Assembly (NCBI RefSeq): GCF_024345995.1
Contig: NZ_JAGQCE010000005.1
Location: 62,001 to 126,000, forward strand
Direction: 5' to 3'
Source of the DNA: Synechococcus sp. Cruz-7E5
GTDB taxonomy: Bacteria > Cyanobacteriota > Cyanobacteriia > PCC-6307 > Cyanobiaceae
DNA length: 64,000 bases
The notes under the pieces are model-generated. The model saw only the letters and a program-made list of their open reading frames with translations, was not told where the DNA came from and did not search any database. This document shows, piece after piece, positions 18,123 to 27,188 of the stretch; position 1 is the stretch's first letter, and each line of letters begins with the position of its first letter. Made by a program: the position numbers and the translations under genes.

Positions 18123-19310
18123 TCACGTCTCGGATCCCGTCAGCTGATCGAGGATCTCACAGGCCGCTCGACAGGTCACACCCGGCTCCCCAAGCAGGCT
18201 GCGCAGCCGGCCATAGCCCTCCAGCATCCGGGTCCGCTCTGGGCTTGGGTCCAGCAGGGGCAGCGCGGCGGCCACGATCGCCTCTGCGGTCAGGTCGTCC
18301 TGGAGCAGTTCCGGCACGAGCCGCTCCCCAAGTACCAGGTTCACCGGAGAGATGTGGGGCACGTTGAAGCCCAGCAGCCGTTGGGCCACGAAGGCTGTGA
18401 CGCGGCTGAGCCGGTAGCCCACCACCTGGGGAACGCCGCGCAGGGCCAGCTCCAGGTTGGCTGTTCCCGATTTGGTCAGGGCCAGATCGGCGGCAGCACA
18501 GAGGACCGGCTTGAGGGCATCGGCGCGATCGGCTGGAATCACCGTGGCATCTACCCCTGCCCGCTCCAGTTGTTTGGCAAGCGGAGCCTCGAAGCTGGCC
18601 AGCCCGGCCGGCACCATCACCCGCAGCCCTGGACGCATCCGCTGCAACTCGGCCGCCGCTGACACAAGCGACGGCATCATGTACCGCATCTCCTGGGGGC
18701 GGGAAGCTGGCAGCAGCAACAGCAGCTGCTGGCCAGGGGTCAGTCCGAGCTCCCCGCGGGCCTGTTCAGGGGTGGGCGGGGAGCCGAGGGTGTCGAGCAA
18801 CGGATGGCCGACCCAGGTGACCCGTGCACCGCGGGAGGCATAGAAGCTGGCTTCCTCAGGAAAAATCGCCAGGATTCTGTCGGTGAAACCGATCAGACGA
18901 GTGGTTCCCCCCTCCCCCAGGCGGAAGGCCCACTCCTGGGGTGCGATGTAATAAGTGATCGGCACCGCAGGGAAGCGGTGGCGAATACGACGTCCCAGGC
19001 TCACATTCGCCCCCATGTAGTCGATCAGCACCACCCCGTCGGGAGGACAGCTGGAGAGCCAACGTCCCACCCGCCGCTGCAGCCGCAGGGTGGGCAGCAC
19101 CAGGGGCAGAGCCTCCCAGAGTCCGATCGCCCCCATCGGAGCGGTGTTGGCCAGGAGATGGGAGCCGGCCTGGCGCATGCGCTCACCACCGAGAGCATCG
19201 ATCTGGAGGGGCAGATCCCGTCGCTGGGCTTCGGCGTGAAGAGCCTTGATCAGCAGACCGCCCTGAAGATCCCCCGACACCTCACCGGTGCTGATCAGCA
19301 GCCGCACCAT
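18123..19310 (-). CDS. lpxB: Lipid-A-disaccharide synthase
   Basis: LpxB joins UDP-diacylglucosamine and lipid X at the inner face of the plasma membrane. The 395-residue GT-B protein has [13 protein letters not shown] at the N-terminus, [28 protein letters not shown], and the C-terminal [22 protein letters not shown]. Its ATG overlaps the lpxA stop by one base (TGATG). It belongs to the bamA-lpxC-fabZ-lpxA-lpxB run. Confidence 0.95.
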   Translation of the reverse strand: MVRLLISTGEVSGDLQGGLLIKALHAEAQRRDLPLQIDALGGERMRQAGSHLLANTAPMGAIGLWEALPLVLPTLRLQRRVGRWLSSCPPDGVVLIDYMGANVSLGRRIRHRFPAVPITYYIAPQEWAFRLGEGGTTRLIGFTDRILAIFPEEASFYASRGARVTWVGHPLLDTLGSPPTPEQARGELGLTPGQQLLLLLPASRPQEMRYMMPSLVSAAAELQRMRPGLRVMVPAGLASFEAPLAKQLERAGVDATVIPADRADALKPVLCAAADLALTKSGTANLELALRGVPQVVGYRLSRVTAFVAQRLLGFNVPHISPVNLVLGERLVPELLQDDLTAEAIVAAALPLLDPSPERTRMLEGYGRLRSLLGEPGVTCRAACEILDQLTGSET

Positions 19311-20131
19311 CAGCGCTGGTGGGGCAGGGGGCCGCGGCGTCCTGGGGCAATCGAGGCCTCTAGGAAGCTGCAGAGTTCTTCGGAGGCCGGAAGGAGGGTT
19401 TCGGCGCGGATGTGGGCCAGGGCCTCCGCCAGCACCTCATGACTGCGGTAGAGCCGGTTCCACACCGCCAGAAGCTGTTTGAGCTCGGCTCCGCCCTCCC
19501 GATCCACCAGGCCATTGCGCTTGAGACCGATCCGGTTGAGACCCCGCAGCCGGCCGGGGTGCCCCTCAACGATCGCGAACGGAGGCACATCGCGGTCGAT
19601 ACGGCTCATCCCCCCCACCATCGCCAGTTTGCCGATGTGCACGAACTGGTGGATGCCCAGCACTCCACCGATCACCGCCCGATCGCCGATCACCACGTGC
19701 CCGGCAATCGCCACGCTGTTGGCCACCACGATCCGGTTCCCCAGCAGGCAGTTGTGACCCACATGGCTGTAGGCCATCAGCAGATTGCCGCTGCCAAGAC
19801 GCGTCTGCTCACCATCGGCGGTGGCCCGGTTGATCGTGACGCACTCGCGGATGGTGTTGTCGTCGCCCATCACCACCTCGGTTGGGGCACCGCCGTACTT
19901 GAGATCCTGGGGTTCGAGGCCGATGCAGGCGCCGGGGAAGATGCGGTTTCCAGAGCCCATCGTGACCCGGCCATCGATCACCACATGGGGACCGATCTGG
20001 CAGCCAGCGCCGAGCTGCACCTCGGGGCCGATCACGGCAAAGGGGCCGATCTGGACACCCTGGCCAAGCTGGGCGCGGCTGTCGACCACCGCGGTGGGGT
20101 GAATCGTGGTTTCCACGGCTGTGCGGATCAT
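19310..20131 (-). CDS. lpxA: UDP-N-acetylglucosamine O-acyltransferase
   Basis: LpxA adds a 3-hydroxyacyl group to UDP-GlcNAc, the first step of lipid A synthesis. About 273 residues are mostly left-handed beta-helix hexapeptide repeats ([37 protein letters not shown]), with the catalytic His region [13 protein letters not shown]. Helical C-terminal residues close the fold. ATG 20131 is chosen; a TTG at 20143 would add four residues and overlap fabZ. Confidence 0.95.
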   Translation of the reverse strand: MIRTAVETTIHPTAVVDSRAQLGQGVQIGPFAVIGPEVQLGAGCQIGPHVVIDGRVTMGSGNRIFPGACIGLEPQDLKYGGAPTEVVMGDDNTIRECVTINRATADGEQTRLGSGNLLMAYSHVGHNCLLGNRIVVANSVAIAGHVVIGDRAVIGGVLGIHQFVHIGKLAMVGGMSRIDRDVPPFAIVEGHPGRLRGLNRIGLKRNGLVDREGGAELKQLLAVWNRLYRSHEVLAEALAHIRAETLLPASEELCSFLEASIAPGRRGPLPHQR

Positions 20132-20135
20132 GGCC

Positions 20136-20591
20136 TCAGTCAACCAGGGAGAACATCAGTTCCCCGGAGCACACCAGGCCTCCATCCACAGTGACTTCAG
20201 CCCTCACTTTGCCGAATCGCTTGCGTTTGAGACTTAGCAGTTCGCAGCTGATGCGCAATTGATCACCGGGCACCACCGGCCGGCGGAAGCGCACCCCGTC
20301 GATGCCGGCGAACACGAACAACCCCTTGGGCAAATCCGGCATCTGGGTGACGATCAGGCCACCCACCTGGGCCATGGCCTCCACGATCAGGACGCCGGGC
20401 ATCAGGGGGCGGCCAGGGAAATGGCCCTGGAACTGGGGCTCGTTGAGGGTGACGTTCTTGAGTGCCACCGCCCGCTTGCCCGGTTCGTACTCGATCACCC
20501 GATCCACAAGAGCGAAGGGATAACGGTGAGGCAGCAGGTTCAGGATCTGCTCGGAGGTGAGCAGGGGGGCGTCAGCGGGAGGAACGGACAA
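20136..20591 (-). CDS. fabZ: 3-hydroxyacyl-[ACP] dehydratase FabZ
   Basis: FabZ dehydrates 3-hydroxyacyl-ACP in fatty acid elongation and competes with LpxA for the same substrate. The 151-residue hot-dog protein has [14 protein letters not shown], the catalytic His in [22 protein letters not shown] with the catalytic Glu, and [16 protein letters not shown]. The start is TTG 20591, as no ATG is available. It sits directly before lpxA and 6 bases after lpxC. Confidence 0.95.
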   Translation of the reverse strand: MSVPPADAPLLTSEQILNLLPHRYPFALVDRVIEYEPGKRAVALKNVTLNEPQFQGHFPGRPLMPGVLIVEAMAQVGGLIVTQMPDLPKGLFVFAGIDGVRFRRPVVPGDQLRISCELLSLKRKRFGKVRAEVTVDGGLVCSGELMFSLVD

Positions 20592-20597
20592 CTGGCT

Positions 20598-21449
20598 TCA
20601 GGTCGAGCGGGACGGAGCGGCCAGGGCCGCCGCCAGGGCAGTGTGCAGTCCGTGGGATCCACGGAAGGCGAAGACCTGGGCCTGGGGCAAGCCCGCCAGC
20701 GCCAGGTCCCCCAGCAGGTCCAAGAGCTTATGGCGCACCGGCTCCTGGGGGAAACGCAGGGGGGGGTTAAGCCAGCGATCCCCATCACAGACCAGAGCAC
20801 TCTCCAGATCACCACCCCGGATCAGGCCAGCGGCACGGAGTTGATCGATCTGTTCGCGGAAGCCGAATGTGCGAGCTGGCGCAATCTGCTCCACGAAGGC
20901 GGCGGGTGTGAGTTCAAGGAAGTAGAGCTGACTCCCAATGGCGGGCTGGCTGAATTCGATCGCTGCGCCGATCCGGGGAGCATCGCTGGGCAGGGCGGTG
21001 GCGAAGCTCAGGCCCTGCTGGAGGGTGATCGGAGCATCCAGGGACCTGAGGGGCGCTCGGGGGCCCAGGTGCTGCAGGCCCGCTGCGGCGATGGCCTCGA
21101 CCCAGGGCAGGGCAGAACCATCGAGCAAAGGAATCTCTTCACCCTCCACCAGCAACTCCACATGGGAAAGGCCTGTTCCTGCCAGCGCCGCCAGCAGGTG
21201 CTCCACCGTGGCGAGACGGCGCTGATCGAGGCGGAGCGCCGTGCACAGCTGGGTGTCGCTCACCTGGGACGGGTGAAGCTCCACCGGCTCCAGTGCCGGG
21301 GCATCCAGCCAACCCACCACGTAGCCGGGTCGCTCGCTGGGCTGAAGGCGCACTCGGCAGGGGCTGCCACTGTGCAACCCAACGCCTGTGCGCTCGACCG
21401 CCGTCGCCAGGGTCCAGGCCTGGCTGTAGTCCTCAGGCCAGACGATCAC
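20598..21449 (-). CDS. lpxC: UDP-3-O-acyl-N-acetylglucosamine deacetylase
   Basis: LpxC is the committed, zinc-dependent step of lipid A synthesis. The 283-residue protein shows RTGVGLHSG at the N-terminus, the first zinc His in TVEHLLAALAG, and the second His and Asp in RHKLLDLLGDLAL, with the C-terminal GSHGLHTALA. The start is GTG 21449, whose G is shared with the TAG stop of bamA, so the genes are translationally coupled. Confidence 0.95.
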   Translation of the reverse strand: MIVWPEDYSQAWTLATAVERTGVGLHSGSPCRVRLQPSERPGYVVGWLDAPALEPVELHPSQVSDTQLCTALRLDQRRLATVEHLLAALAGTGLSHVELLVEGEEIPLLDGSALPWVEAIAAAGLQHLGPRAPLRSLDAPITLQQGLSFATALPSDAPRIGAAIEFSQPAIGSQLYFLELTPAAFVEQIAPARTFGFREQIDQLRAAGLIRGGDLESALVCDGDRWLNPPLRFPQEPVRHKLLDLLGDLALAGLPQAQVFAFRGSHGLHTALAAALAAPSRST

Positions 21450-23836
21450 TAGAACTTCCAGCCCACACCGAGGTTGAAGCGCCAGTCGCCGGTGAAACCC
21501 TCGCTTGCCACCTCCAGGCGCAGGGGACCCACCGGTGTGGTGACGATCAGGCCCGTACCAACGGAGAAACCACTGCCGGGCTTGTCGAGAAGCGAACCAG
21601 GATTACCAGGCACACCCGACTGACTGCCGAAGGTGGTGCCGCCATCAACGAACAGCTCGCCGCTGACGATGCTGAACAGGGGGAAGCGGTATTCGATCGT
21701 GAATTCGCCAAAGCTGCGTCCAACGCCCAGGTCGCAGTCGGCGTAGCCGCGCACGGAGTTGGAGCCACCCATGCAGAAGGCTTCGTAGGGCGGCAGATCA
21801 CCGATGTTGGTGCCGGCAGAGAACTGGAACGCCAGGGTCTGCTTGCAATCGGGAGTTTCACCCGGCTTCGGCCGGCAACCCTTGTAGAACTGCAGCCAGT
21901 TGACCGGAATGAAGTAGCTGTAGCTGGCCCGCAGACGGTTGAAGGTGGGCGAATCGGGGCCGACGGAGACATATTGCTCGGTGCCGACGCTGAGGAAGGA
22001 ACCGGAGGTGGGATTGCGGGGATCGTTGAGATTGTTGCGGGTGGCGGCCACCCGCAACGCCACCAACTGGTTGCTGCGGGCACAGTTGAAGGCGATGCAG
22101 ATCACATCGTCAACCGGGGCGTCCGAGCCATCGAAGTTGTTGGTGCTCACACCGAAGCGGCGGTTGGAGCCGGTGAAGTTCATCGGCGTGACTTCCTGGG
22201 CACTGGCGCCTAGAACCACACTCCAGAGCGCCCGCTTGAAGGGGTTGCCGCCATTGAGGGGGCGCACGAACTGGATGTTGCCTCCAGCGCGCTGAATGGC
22301 TACGGAATTGCCTTCGTAATCAAACCAGCTGTTGTTGGGCGACTGCGACTCGGCTTCGGACACCGAGCGGAACGTCTTGCTCTCGGGGTTGTTGTTGTTG
22401 TTGATGTTGTAAGCAACATTGGTACCCGGAGCTTTGTAGAAGTCCGAGACCGTGTTGATGTTGCCGTTGTCCTGGCTCTGGAAGACCTGGGGAACGTCGC
22501 GGCTGAGGAACACCCTGGCTCGGAACGCCGTGCGATAGGCATCTCCTTTGATCCAGGGATCAGTGAAGGAGATATCGGCCAGACCACCGAACTGCCCATA
22601 GGTGAAATTGACCCCGAGATCCCAGGCCCGGCCGAACAGGTTGCTGTCCTGGAGCTGAATCTGGCCGAACACCCCCTGGCTCTGGCTGTAGCCGAGGCCG
22701 CCGGAGAGGGAACCCGACGACTGCTCGACGATGCCCAGGACGATCACCACTTCACCAGGCTTGGCCGGCACGGGCCGCAGGGTCACCTTGATGTCACCGA
22801 ACAGGCCAGTCCCGTAGAGACGCTTGATGTCGTCCTCGAGGTTGCGGCGGTTGAATGTTTCGCCCGGCTTGATCGAGATCTCGCGGCTGACGACCCAGGG
22901 CTTGGTTTTGCCACGGATCGGCTCCCCCTTGTCGTTGGTGGCCGAGCCTTCCTTGTTGAGGAACTGAACCTCCACCCCCTCGACGGTGCCCTCGCGCACG
23001 TTGAGCAGGACGGTGCCATCGGGACTCACCCGATTGGGACCGGTGACCCTCGCCAAGGAGTAGCCCTGATCGGAATACCACTTCTGCAGCTCCTGCATGC
23101 GGGATTGCAGGGTGTTGAGGTTGAGGGTTCTGCCGTAGTCAGCGGCGAAAGTATCCGCCAGGACAGCTGGCGGCAGCTTGACCTTGGCGGCGTCGAACTC
23201 GACCTTCTGCAGCACCGGGTTGGCGGTGGTGATCACCACCACCTGCACCCCAAGGGGGCCATCCACAGGCTGGATGCGCACATCCGAGAACCAGCCGCTG
23301 GCGTAGATGGCGGAGAGGTCCGTCTGCAACTCGCTGCGCGTGACCCGGCTGCCGGGCCTCACCACCATGGCGTCGTAAACGGCCAGCTCCAGGCGCTCAC
23401 GCTCGGGGTGACCTTCAAGACCCTGAACCACCACCTCACTGACTAGGACCCGCGGTTCATCCGGCTTGGCCGGGGTGAGGCTTTCGGGGCTGATCGAAGT
23501 GGGCGCGCCGGCAGGCGGGGTTGCAGGCGTTGCAGCAGGATCGGGAACAGGGGTGCCGGTGTCTGGGGTGGACGGTTGATCCTGAGGAGCCGTGGTGTCA
23601 GGAGCCGGTTCGCCGGCGTCTGGAGCGGCAGGGGTCGGCTCTGCCTCTGAGGCGGGAGCGGGATCTGCGGCCTGGGCCACTTCAGCAGCCGGCTGGCTCT
23701 GGGCAGCGGCCCTCAGGGGATGCAGGACCGCAAGGAGTGCCAGCAGGGGCAGCCCCAACCAGACGGTCAGCGGCATGGGACGAGGCCCAGCCTCGGAGAA
23801 AGCAGTGCCAGTGCGGGCGTTGGTGATGACACCCAT
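21449..23836 (-). CDS. bamA: Omp85 outer-membrane assembly protein BamA
   Basis: The protein inserts beta-barrel proteins into the outer membrane. Its order is a signal peptide (MPLTVWLGLPLLALLAVLHPL region), a Pro/Ala/Thr-rich linker of about 100 residues typical of cyanobacterial Omp85, POTRA domains (VVQGLEGHPERERLEL onward, including GTGLFGDIKVTL), and a 16-strand-type barrel with SNSVRGYADCDLG in place of the VRGF loop motif and a C-terminal Phe (NLGVGWKF). The start is ATG 23836 with GGAG upstream; ATG 23776 directly before the signal is an alternative. A run of Asn codons lies in a barrel loop. Confidence 0.93.
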   Translation of the reverse strand: MGVITNARTGTAFSEAGPRPMPLTVWLGLPLLALLAVLHPLRAAAQSQPAAEVAQAADPAPASEAEPTPAAPDAGEPAPDTTAPQDQPSTPDTGTPVPDPAATPATPPAGAPTSISPESLTPAKPDEPRVLVSEVVVQGLEGHPERERLELAVYDAMVVRPGSRVTRSELQTDLSAIYASGWFSDVRIQPVDGPLGVQVVVITTANPVLQKVEFDAAKVKLPPAVLADTFAADYGRTLNLNTLQSRMQELQKWYSDQGYSLARVTGPNRVSPDGTVLLNVREGTVEGVEVQFLNKEGSATNDKGEPIRGKTKPWVVSREISIKPGETFNRRNLEDDIKRLYGTGLFGDIKVTLRPVPAKPGEVVIVLGIVEQSSGSLSGGLGYSQSQGVFGQIQLQDSNLFGRAWDLGVNFTYGQFGGLADISFTDPWIKGDAYRTAFRARVFLSRDVPQVFQSQDNGNINTVSDFYKAPGTNVAYNINNNNNPESKTFRSVSEAESQSPNNSWFDYEGNSVAIQRAGGNIQFVRPLNGGNPFKRALWSVVLGASAQEVTPMNFTGSNRRFGVSTNNFDGSDAPVDDVICIAFNCARSNQLVALRVAATRNNLNDPRNPTSGSFLSVGTEQYVSVGPDSPTFNRLRASYSYFIPVNWLQFYKGCRPKPGETPDCKQTLAFQFSAGTNIGDLPPYEAFCMGGSNSVRGYADCDLGVGRSFGEFTIEYRFPLFSIVSGELFVDGGTTFGSQSGVPGNPGSLLDKPGSGFSVGTGLIVTTPVGPLRLEVASEGFTGDWRFNLGVGWKF

Positions 23837-23879
23837 GGGTCTCCGAGTCAAAGCGGCAGTGCCGCAAATTGCCGTGACA

Positions 23880-24635
23880 CTACTTGTATGTGCTCGGCCC
23901 CTGGATCACCCCTTGGACCCGTTTGAGGACCTCCCCATAGGCCTCAATCACCCCGCCGAGGTCCTGGCGGAAGCGGTCCTTGTCCAGGATGCGCTCCTTG
24001 GCGTCGGCCACGTCGAGGTTCCAGAGGCGGCAGGTGTCGGGACTGATCTCATCGGCCACCACCAACTGGCCGTCGGCCGTAAAACCCAGCTCGAGCTTGA
24101 AGTCGACAAGCTGCAGTCCGATGCCGGCAAACAGCTCCAGCAGCAGCGTGTTGACCTGACGGGCCAGAGCTTCCAGCTCCAGGCGCTCCTGGCTGCTCAC
24201 CAGAGCCAGCCGCTCCAGCCGGGCCTCGCTCAGGAAGGGATCCGCGTAGGCGTCATCTTTGTAATACAGGTCGAGAAGCGGTGGAACCAGCGGTACTCCT
24301 GGCGCAATCGGCATCTGCTTGCACAGCGATCCGGCCGCCAGGTTGCGAATCACCACCTCCAGCGGGATCACCCGCACCGGCCGCACCAGCATCCAGCGCA
24401 GGCCTTGCACCCCCAGGTAGTGGGTGGGCACCCCCGAGCGCTGAAGGTGCTCGAACAGCAGGGCAGAGATGCGGCAGTTCAGGGCACCCTTCCCCTCCAG
24501 CTCGGCCTTCTTGAGGGCGTTGAAGGCGGTCGCTTCGTCTTTGAACTCCACGGCCAGCAGGTCAGGCTGATCGGTCTGGAAGACCCGCTTGGCCTTGCCT
24601 TCGTAGAGGAGTGGGCCCAGCTGAAACGCGGTCAT
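23880..24635 (-). CDS. purC: Phosphoribosylaminoimidazole-succinocarboxamide synthase
   Basis: PurC makes SAICAR in purine synthesis. The 251-residue protein begins [16 protein letters not shown] and has [38 protein letters not shown] and [11 protein letters not shown], all family hallmarks. Its ATG overlaps the stop of the upstream unknown gene (ATGA). The bamA start lies 43 bases downstream. Confidence 0.96.
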   Translation of the reverse strand: MTAFQLGPLLYEGKAKRVFQTDQPDLLAVEFKDEATAFNALKKAELEGKGALNCRISALLFEHLQRSGVPTHYLGVQGLRWMLVRPVRVIPLEVVIRNLAAGSLCKQMPIAPGVPLVPPLLDLYYKDDAYADPFLSEARLERLALVSSQERLELEALARQVNTLLLELFAGIGLQLVDFKLELGFTADGQLVVADEISPDTCRLWNLDVADAKERILDKDRFRQDLGGVIEAYGEVLKRVQGVIQGPSTYK

Positions 24636-25771
24636 GGGGTGGTGGGCTCGGCGGAATCGGGGGCGGATGGGGTCACTGGCTCCTGGGGCTCTTGGGGCTC
24701 CTGGGTGGCCGGCTGAGCTGCAGAGGGCGCATGGCCTCCCTGCTCACGCGGAGAGCGAAGGCGCCGCTCCAAGACTGTGTTGCGCTCAGCCTCAGAGGGA
24801 TCATCGCGCTGCAGCAGCCATTCGGCGTAGGCGTCATCGATGCGGCGACTGAGGCGCAACCGCCTCTGCCGAGCTGGTTCCGGATCGCCCCCTTCGAGCC
24901 GCTGCAGGGCCTGCTGGTCATCAAGCAACTGGGCCGCCAGACCCCAGGCCCCAGCGACGGCGGCCTGATCAAGGGCCATCTCCAGCAGGGCGTTGCGCTG
25001 GGCCAGCGGAAGGTCGTCGAGCAGCGCAGCCGCCAACTTCAGCCGCTCAGCCCCCACCACACCAGGCAAGCGCCCGGCCAGCAACACTTCAGCCGCTTCC
25101 TGCCGGCGGCCCATCGCCGCCAGGTGGGAGGCGAGCACGTCGAGCGCCGAGCGGGTATCCAGGCTGCCGTCATCCCGCAACCGCACCGGCAGCGCCATGG
25201 TCTCCAGGAGGCTGCGCTCCCCGGCACTCAGCCGTCGCAGGGCTTCAGCGGCCCGGCGATGGTTCAGGCCTGCATTCGCCGCCCGCCACTGCAGGGTCAG
25301 CCACTGCTGCCGCTCCAGCCCAGGACCAGGCCCATAGCGATCCAGCACCGACAGGGCTGCCTCCGGCGCCAGGCAACTGATCAGGGCATTGGCATTGGCG
25401 AGCACGACCGGCAGGGGCTGGGGAGCGGGGCGCAGGGCCACCAGCCGGTCCTTGAGTTGGCGGAGCCGCACGGGCAGATCAAACCGGGCCGCGTCCTGGC
25501 AGGCCTGCTCCAGAACCGCCAGCTGATCGGATGCCAGAGCGGCTGCAAACACCTGCTCGTCCATCGGCAGAGGCAGCACTGGCTCTGGAGATGGCTCTGG
25601 CAATGGCTCTTGCAGCAAAACCGGCTGTGGTTGGGCACGAGCGCCAACGCAGACGCCTGCGCAGAGGAACAGCAGCGTCAGCAGACCTGCCGCTCGCCCA
25701 CCCCGGCGGGCCAGGGCACGGCACACCCGCGGTGCAGCGGGAACCACCGGCAAGTAAAGAAGGAATGACAC
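24632..25771 (-). CDS. Exported or anchored helical-repeat protein, unknown
   Basis: This protein of about 379 residues has an N-terminal signal or anchor ([21 protein letters not shown]), a Pro-rich linker, then a long helical region ([47 protein letters not shown]) suggestive of an alpha-solenoid. A Glu/Pro/Gln-rich tail follows ([13 protein letters not shown]). No catalytic motif is visible. GTG 25771 is preferred because ATG 25819 would leave only 16 bases to the divergent purD start. Its stop overlaps purC (ATGA), and it heads the purC-bamA-lpx run. Homologues probably exist in related picocyanobacteria, but I cannot name a family. Confidence 0.65.
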   Translation of the reverse strand: MSFLLYLPVVPAAPRVCRALARRGGRAAGLLTLLFLCAGVCVGARAQPQPVLLQEPLPEPSPEPVLPLPMDEQVFAAALASDQLAVLEQACQDAARFDLPVRLRQLKDRLVALRPAPQPLPVVLANANALISCLAPEAALSVLDRYGPGPGLERQQWLTLQWRAANAGLNHRRAAEALRRLSAGERSLLETMALPVRLRDDGSLDTRSALDVLASHLAAMGRRQEAAEVLLAGRLPGVVGAERLKLAAALLDDLPLAQRNALLEMALDQAAVAGAWGLAAQLLDDQQALQRLEGGDPEPARQRRLRLSRRIDDAYAEWLLQRDDPSEAERNTVLERRLRSPREQGGHAPSAAQPATQEPQEPQEPVTPSAPDSAEPTTP

Positions 25772-25835
25772 GGCTGGCGGTCCACCAGAGGGCAACCTAA
25801 GGGAACCGATTGGCCACATCCGCCGCTCCGGCCCC

Positions 25836-27161
25836 ATGACAGCTTCGGTCCCGTTCCCACCCTCCGCCGCCTCCGAGGCCAGCTTGCAGCGGCTGCTGGT
25901 GGTGGGCTCAGGCGGCCGTGAAAATGCCCTGGCCTGGGCACTGGCACGGTGCCCCGGAGTGGAGGGTGTCTGGGTGGCTCCGGGCAATGGAGGCACGACC
26001 CAGCTGGAGGGATGTGAGGCCCTGGCCATCAGCGAGTCCGACCAGGAGGGCCTGCTGCGCGCAGCCCTGGAGCTGGGGGTGACCCTGGTGGTGGTCGGCC
26101 CTGAGGGACCTCTCGCCGACGGTCTGGCCGATCGCCTGCGGGCCGGGGGCCTGGCGGTGTTCGGGCCGGGGGCCGACGGCGCCCGGCTCGAAGCCAGCAA
26201 ACAGTGGGCCAAGGCGCTGATGCTGGAGGCGGGAGTGCCCACCGCGGGTTACTGGGCCGCCTCAAGCCGCAGCGAAGCCCTGGCGGTGCTGGAGCGGGAG
26301 GGTAGGCCCCTGGTGGTGAAGGCCGATGGCCTGGCGGCCGGGAAGGGGGTCACAGTGGCCGAGAGCATTGAGGACACCCGCGCCGCTATCGAAGACATTT
26401 TCGCTGGACGCTTCGGAGAGGCCGGCCAGAGCCTGGTGCTGGAGGAGCGGCTGAGCGGTCCTGAGGTGTCGGTGTTTGCCCTCACCGATGGTCGGACGAT
26501 GGTGCTGCTGCCACCGGCCCAGGATCACAAGCGCATCGGGGAGGGAGACACCGGGCCCAACACTGGCGGCATGGGGGCCTATGCCCCTGCTCCCCTGCTC
26601 GATGCCGCCGCACTGGAGCATGTCCGCCAGGTGGTGCTCGAACCCACCCTGGAGGCCCTGCGCCAGCGGGGCATCGACTACCGGGGCGTGATTTACGCCG
26701 GGCTGATGCTCAGCGACGACGGCGCCAGGGTGATCGAGTTCAACTGCCGCTTCGGCGATCCCGAATGCCAGACCCTGATGCCCCTGCTGGGCGGGGAACT
26801 GGCAGCGGTGCTGCTGGCCTGCGCCCAGGGAAGCCTGGATCAGGCGCCGCCCCTGACGATCGCCGGGGGCTGCAGCGCCTGTGTGGTGGCTGCCGCCGAG
26901 GGCTACCCCGGTGAGGTGCGCCGGGGGGATGCGATCCACACCCAGCCGCTGACCACGCCCCAGCGACAGCTCTTCCATGCCGGCAGCCGCCTGGAGGAGT
27001 CGGGCACCTGCGTGACCGCAGGTGGCCGGGTACTGGCGGTGGTGGCGCAGGCAGGGGATTTCGATGCGGCCTTCGCCAGTGCCTACGCCGGCCTTGATCA
27101 GGTGCATTACGAAGGCATCACCTTTCGCCGAGACATCGGCCACCAGGTCCGGCGCCCCTAG
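25836..27161 (+). CDS. purD: Phosphoribosylamine-glycine ligase
   Basis: PurD makes glycinamide ribonucleotide in purine synthesis. The 441-residue ATP-grasp protein has LLVVGSGGRENALAWAL, VVVGPEGPLADGLADRL, PLVVKADGLAAGKGV, the DHKRIGEGDTGPNTGGMGA motif, and VIEFNCRFGDPECQ. Length is normal. It is divergent from the unknown gene that leads into purC, so two purine genes share this intergenic region. nblS begins 27 bases downstream. Confidence 0.97.
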   Translation: MTASVPFPPSAASEASLQRLLVVGSGGRENALAWALARCPGVEGVWVAPGNGGTTQLEGCEALAISESDQEGLLRAALELGVTLVVVGPEGPLADGLADRLRAGGLAVFGPGADGARLEASKQWAKALMLEAGVPTAGYWAASSRSEALAVLEREGRPLVVKADGLAAGKGVTVAESIEDTRAAIEDIFAGRFGEAGQSLVLEERLSGPEVSVFALTDGRTMVLLPPAQDHKRIGEGDTGPNTGGMGAYAPAPLLDAAALEHVRQVVLEPTLEALRQRGIDYRGVIYAGLMLSDDGARVIEFNCRFGDPECQTLMPLLGGELAAVLLACAQGSLDQAPPLTIAGGCSACVVAAAEGYPGEVRRGDAIHTQPLTTPQRQLFHAGSRLEESGTCVTAGGRVLAVVAQAGDFDAAFASAYAGLDQVHYEGITFRRDIGHQVRRP

Positions 27162-27188
27162 GGTGCCAGAGCAGCTTCGCTTCCAGGC

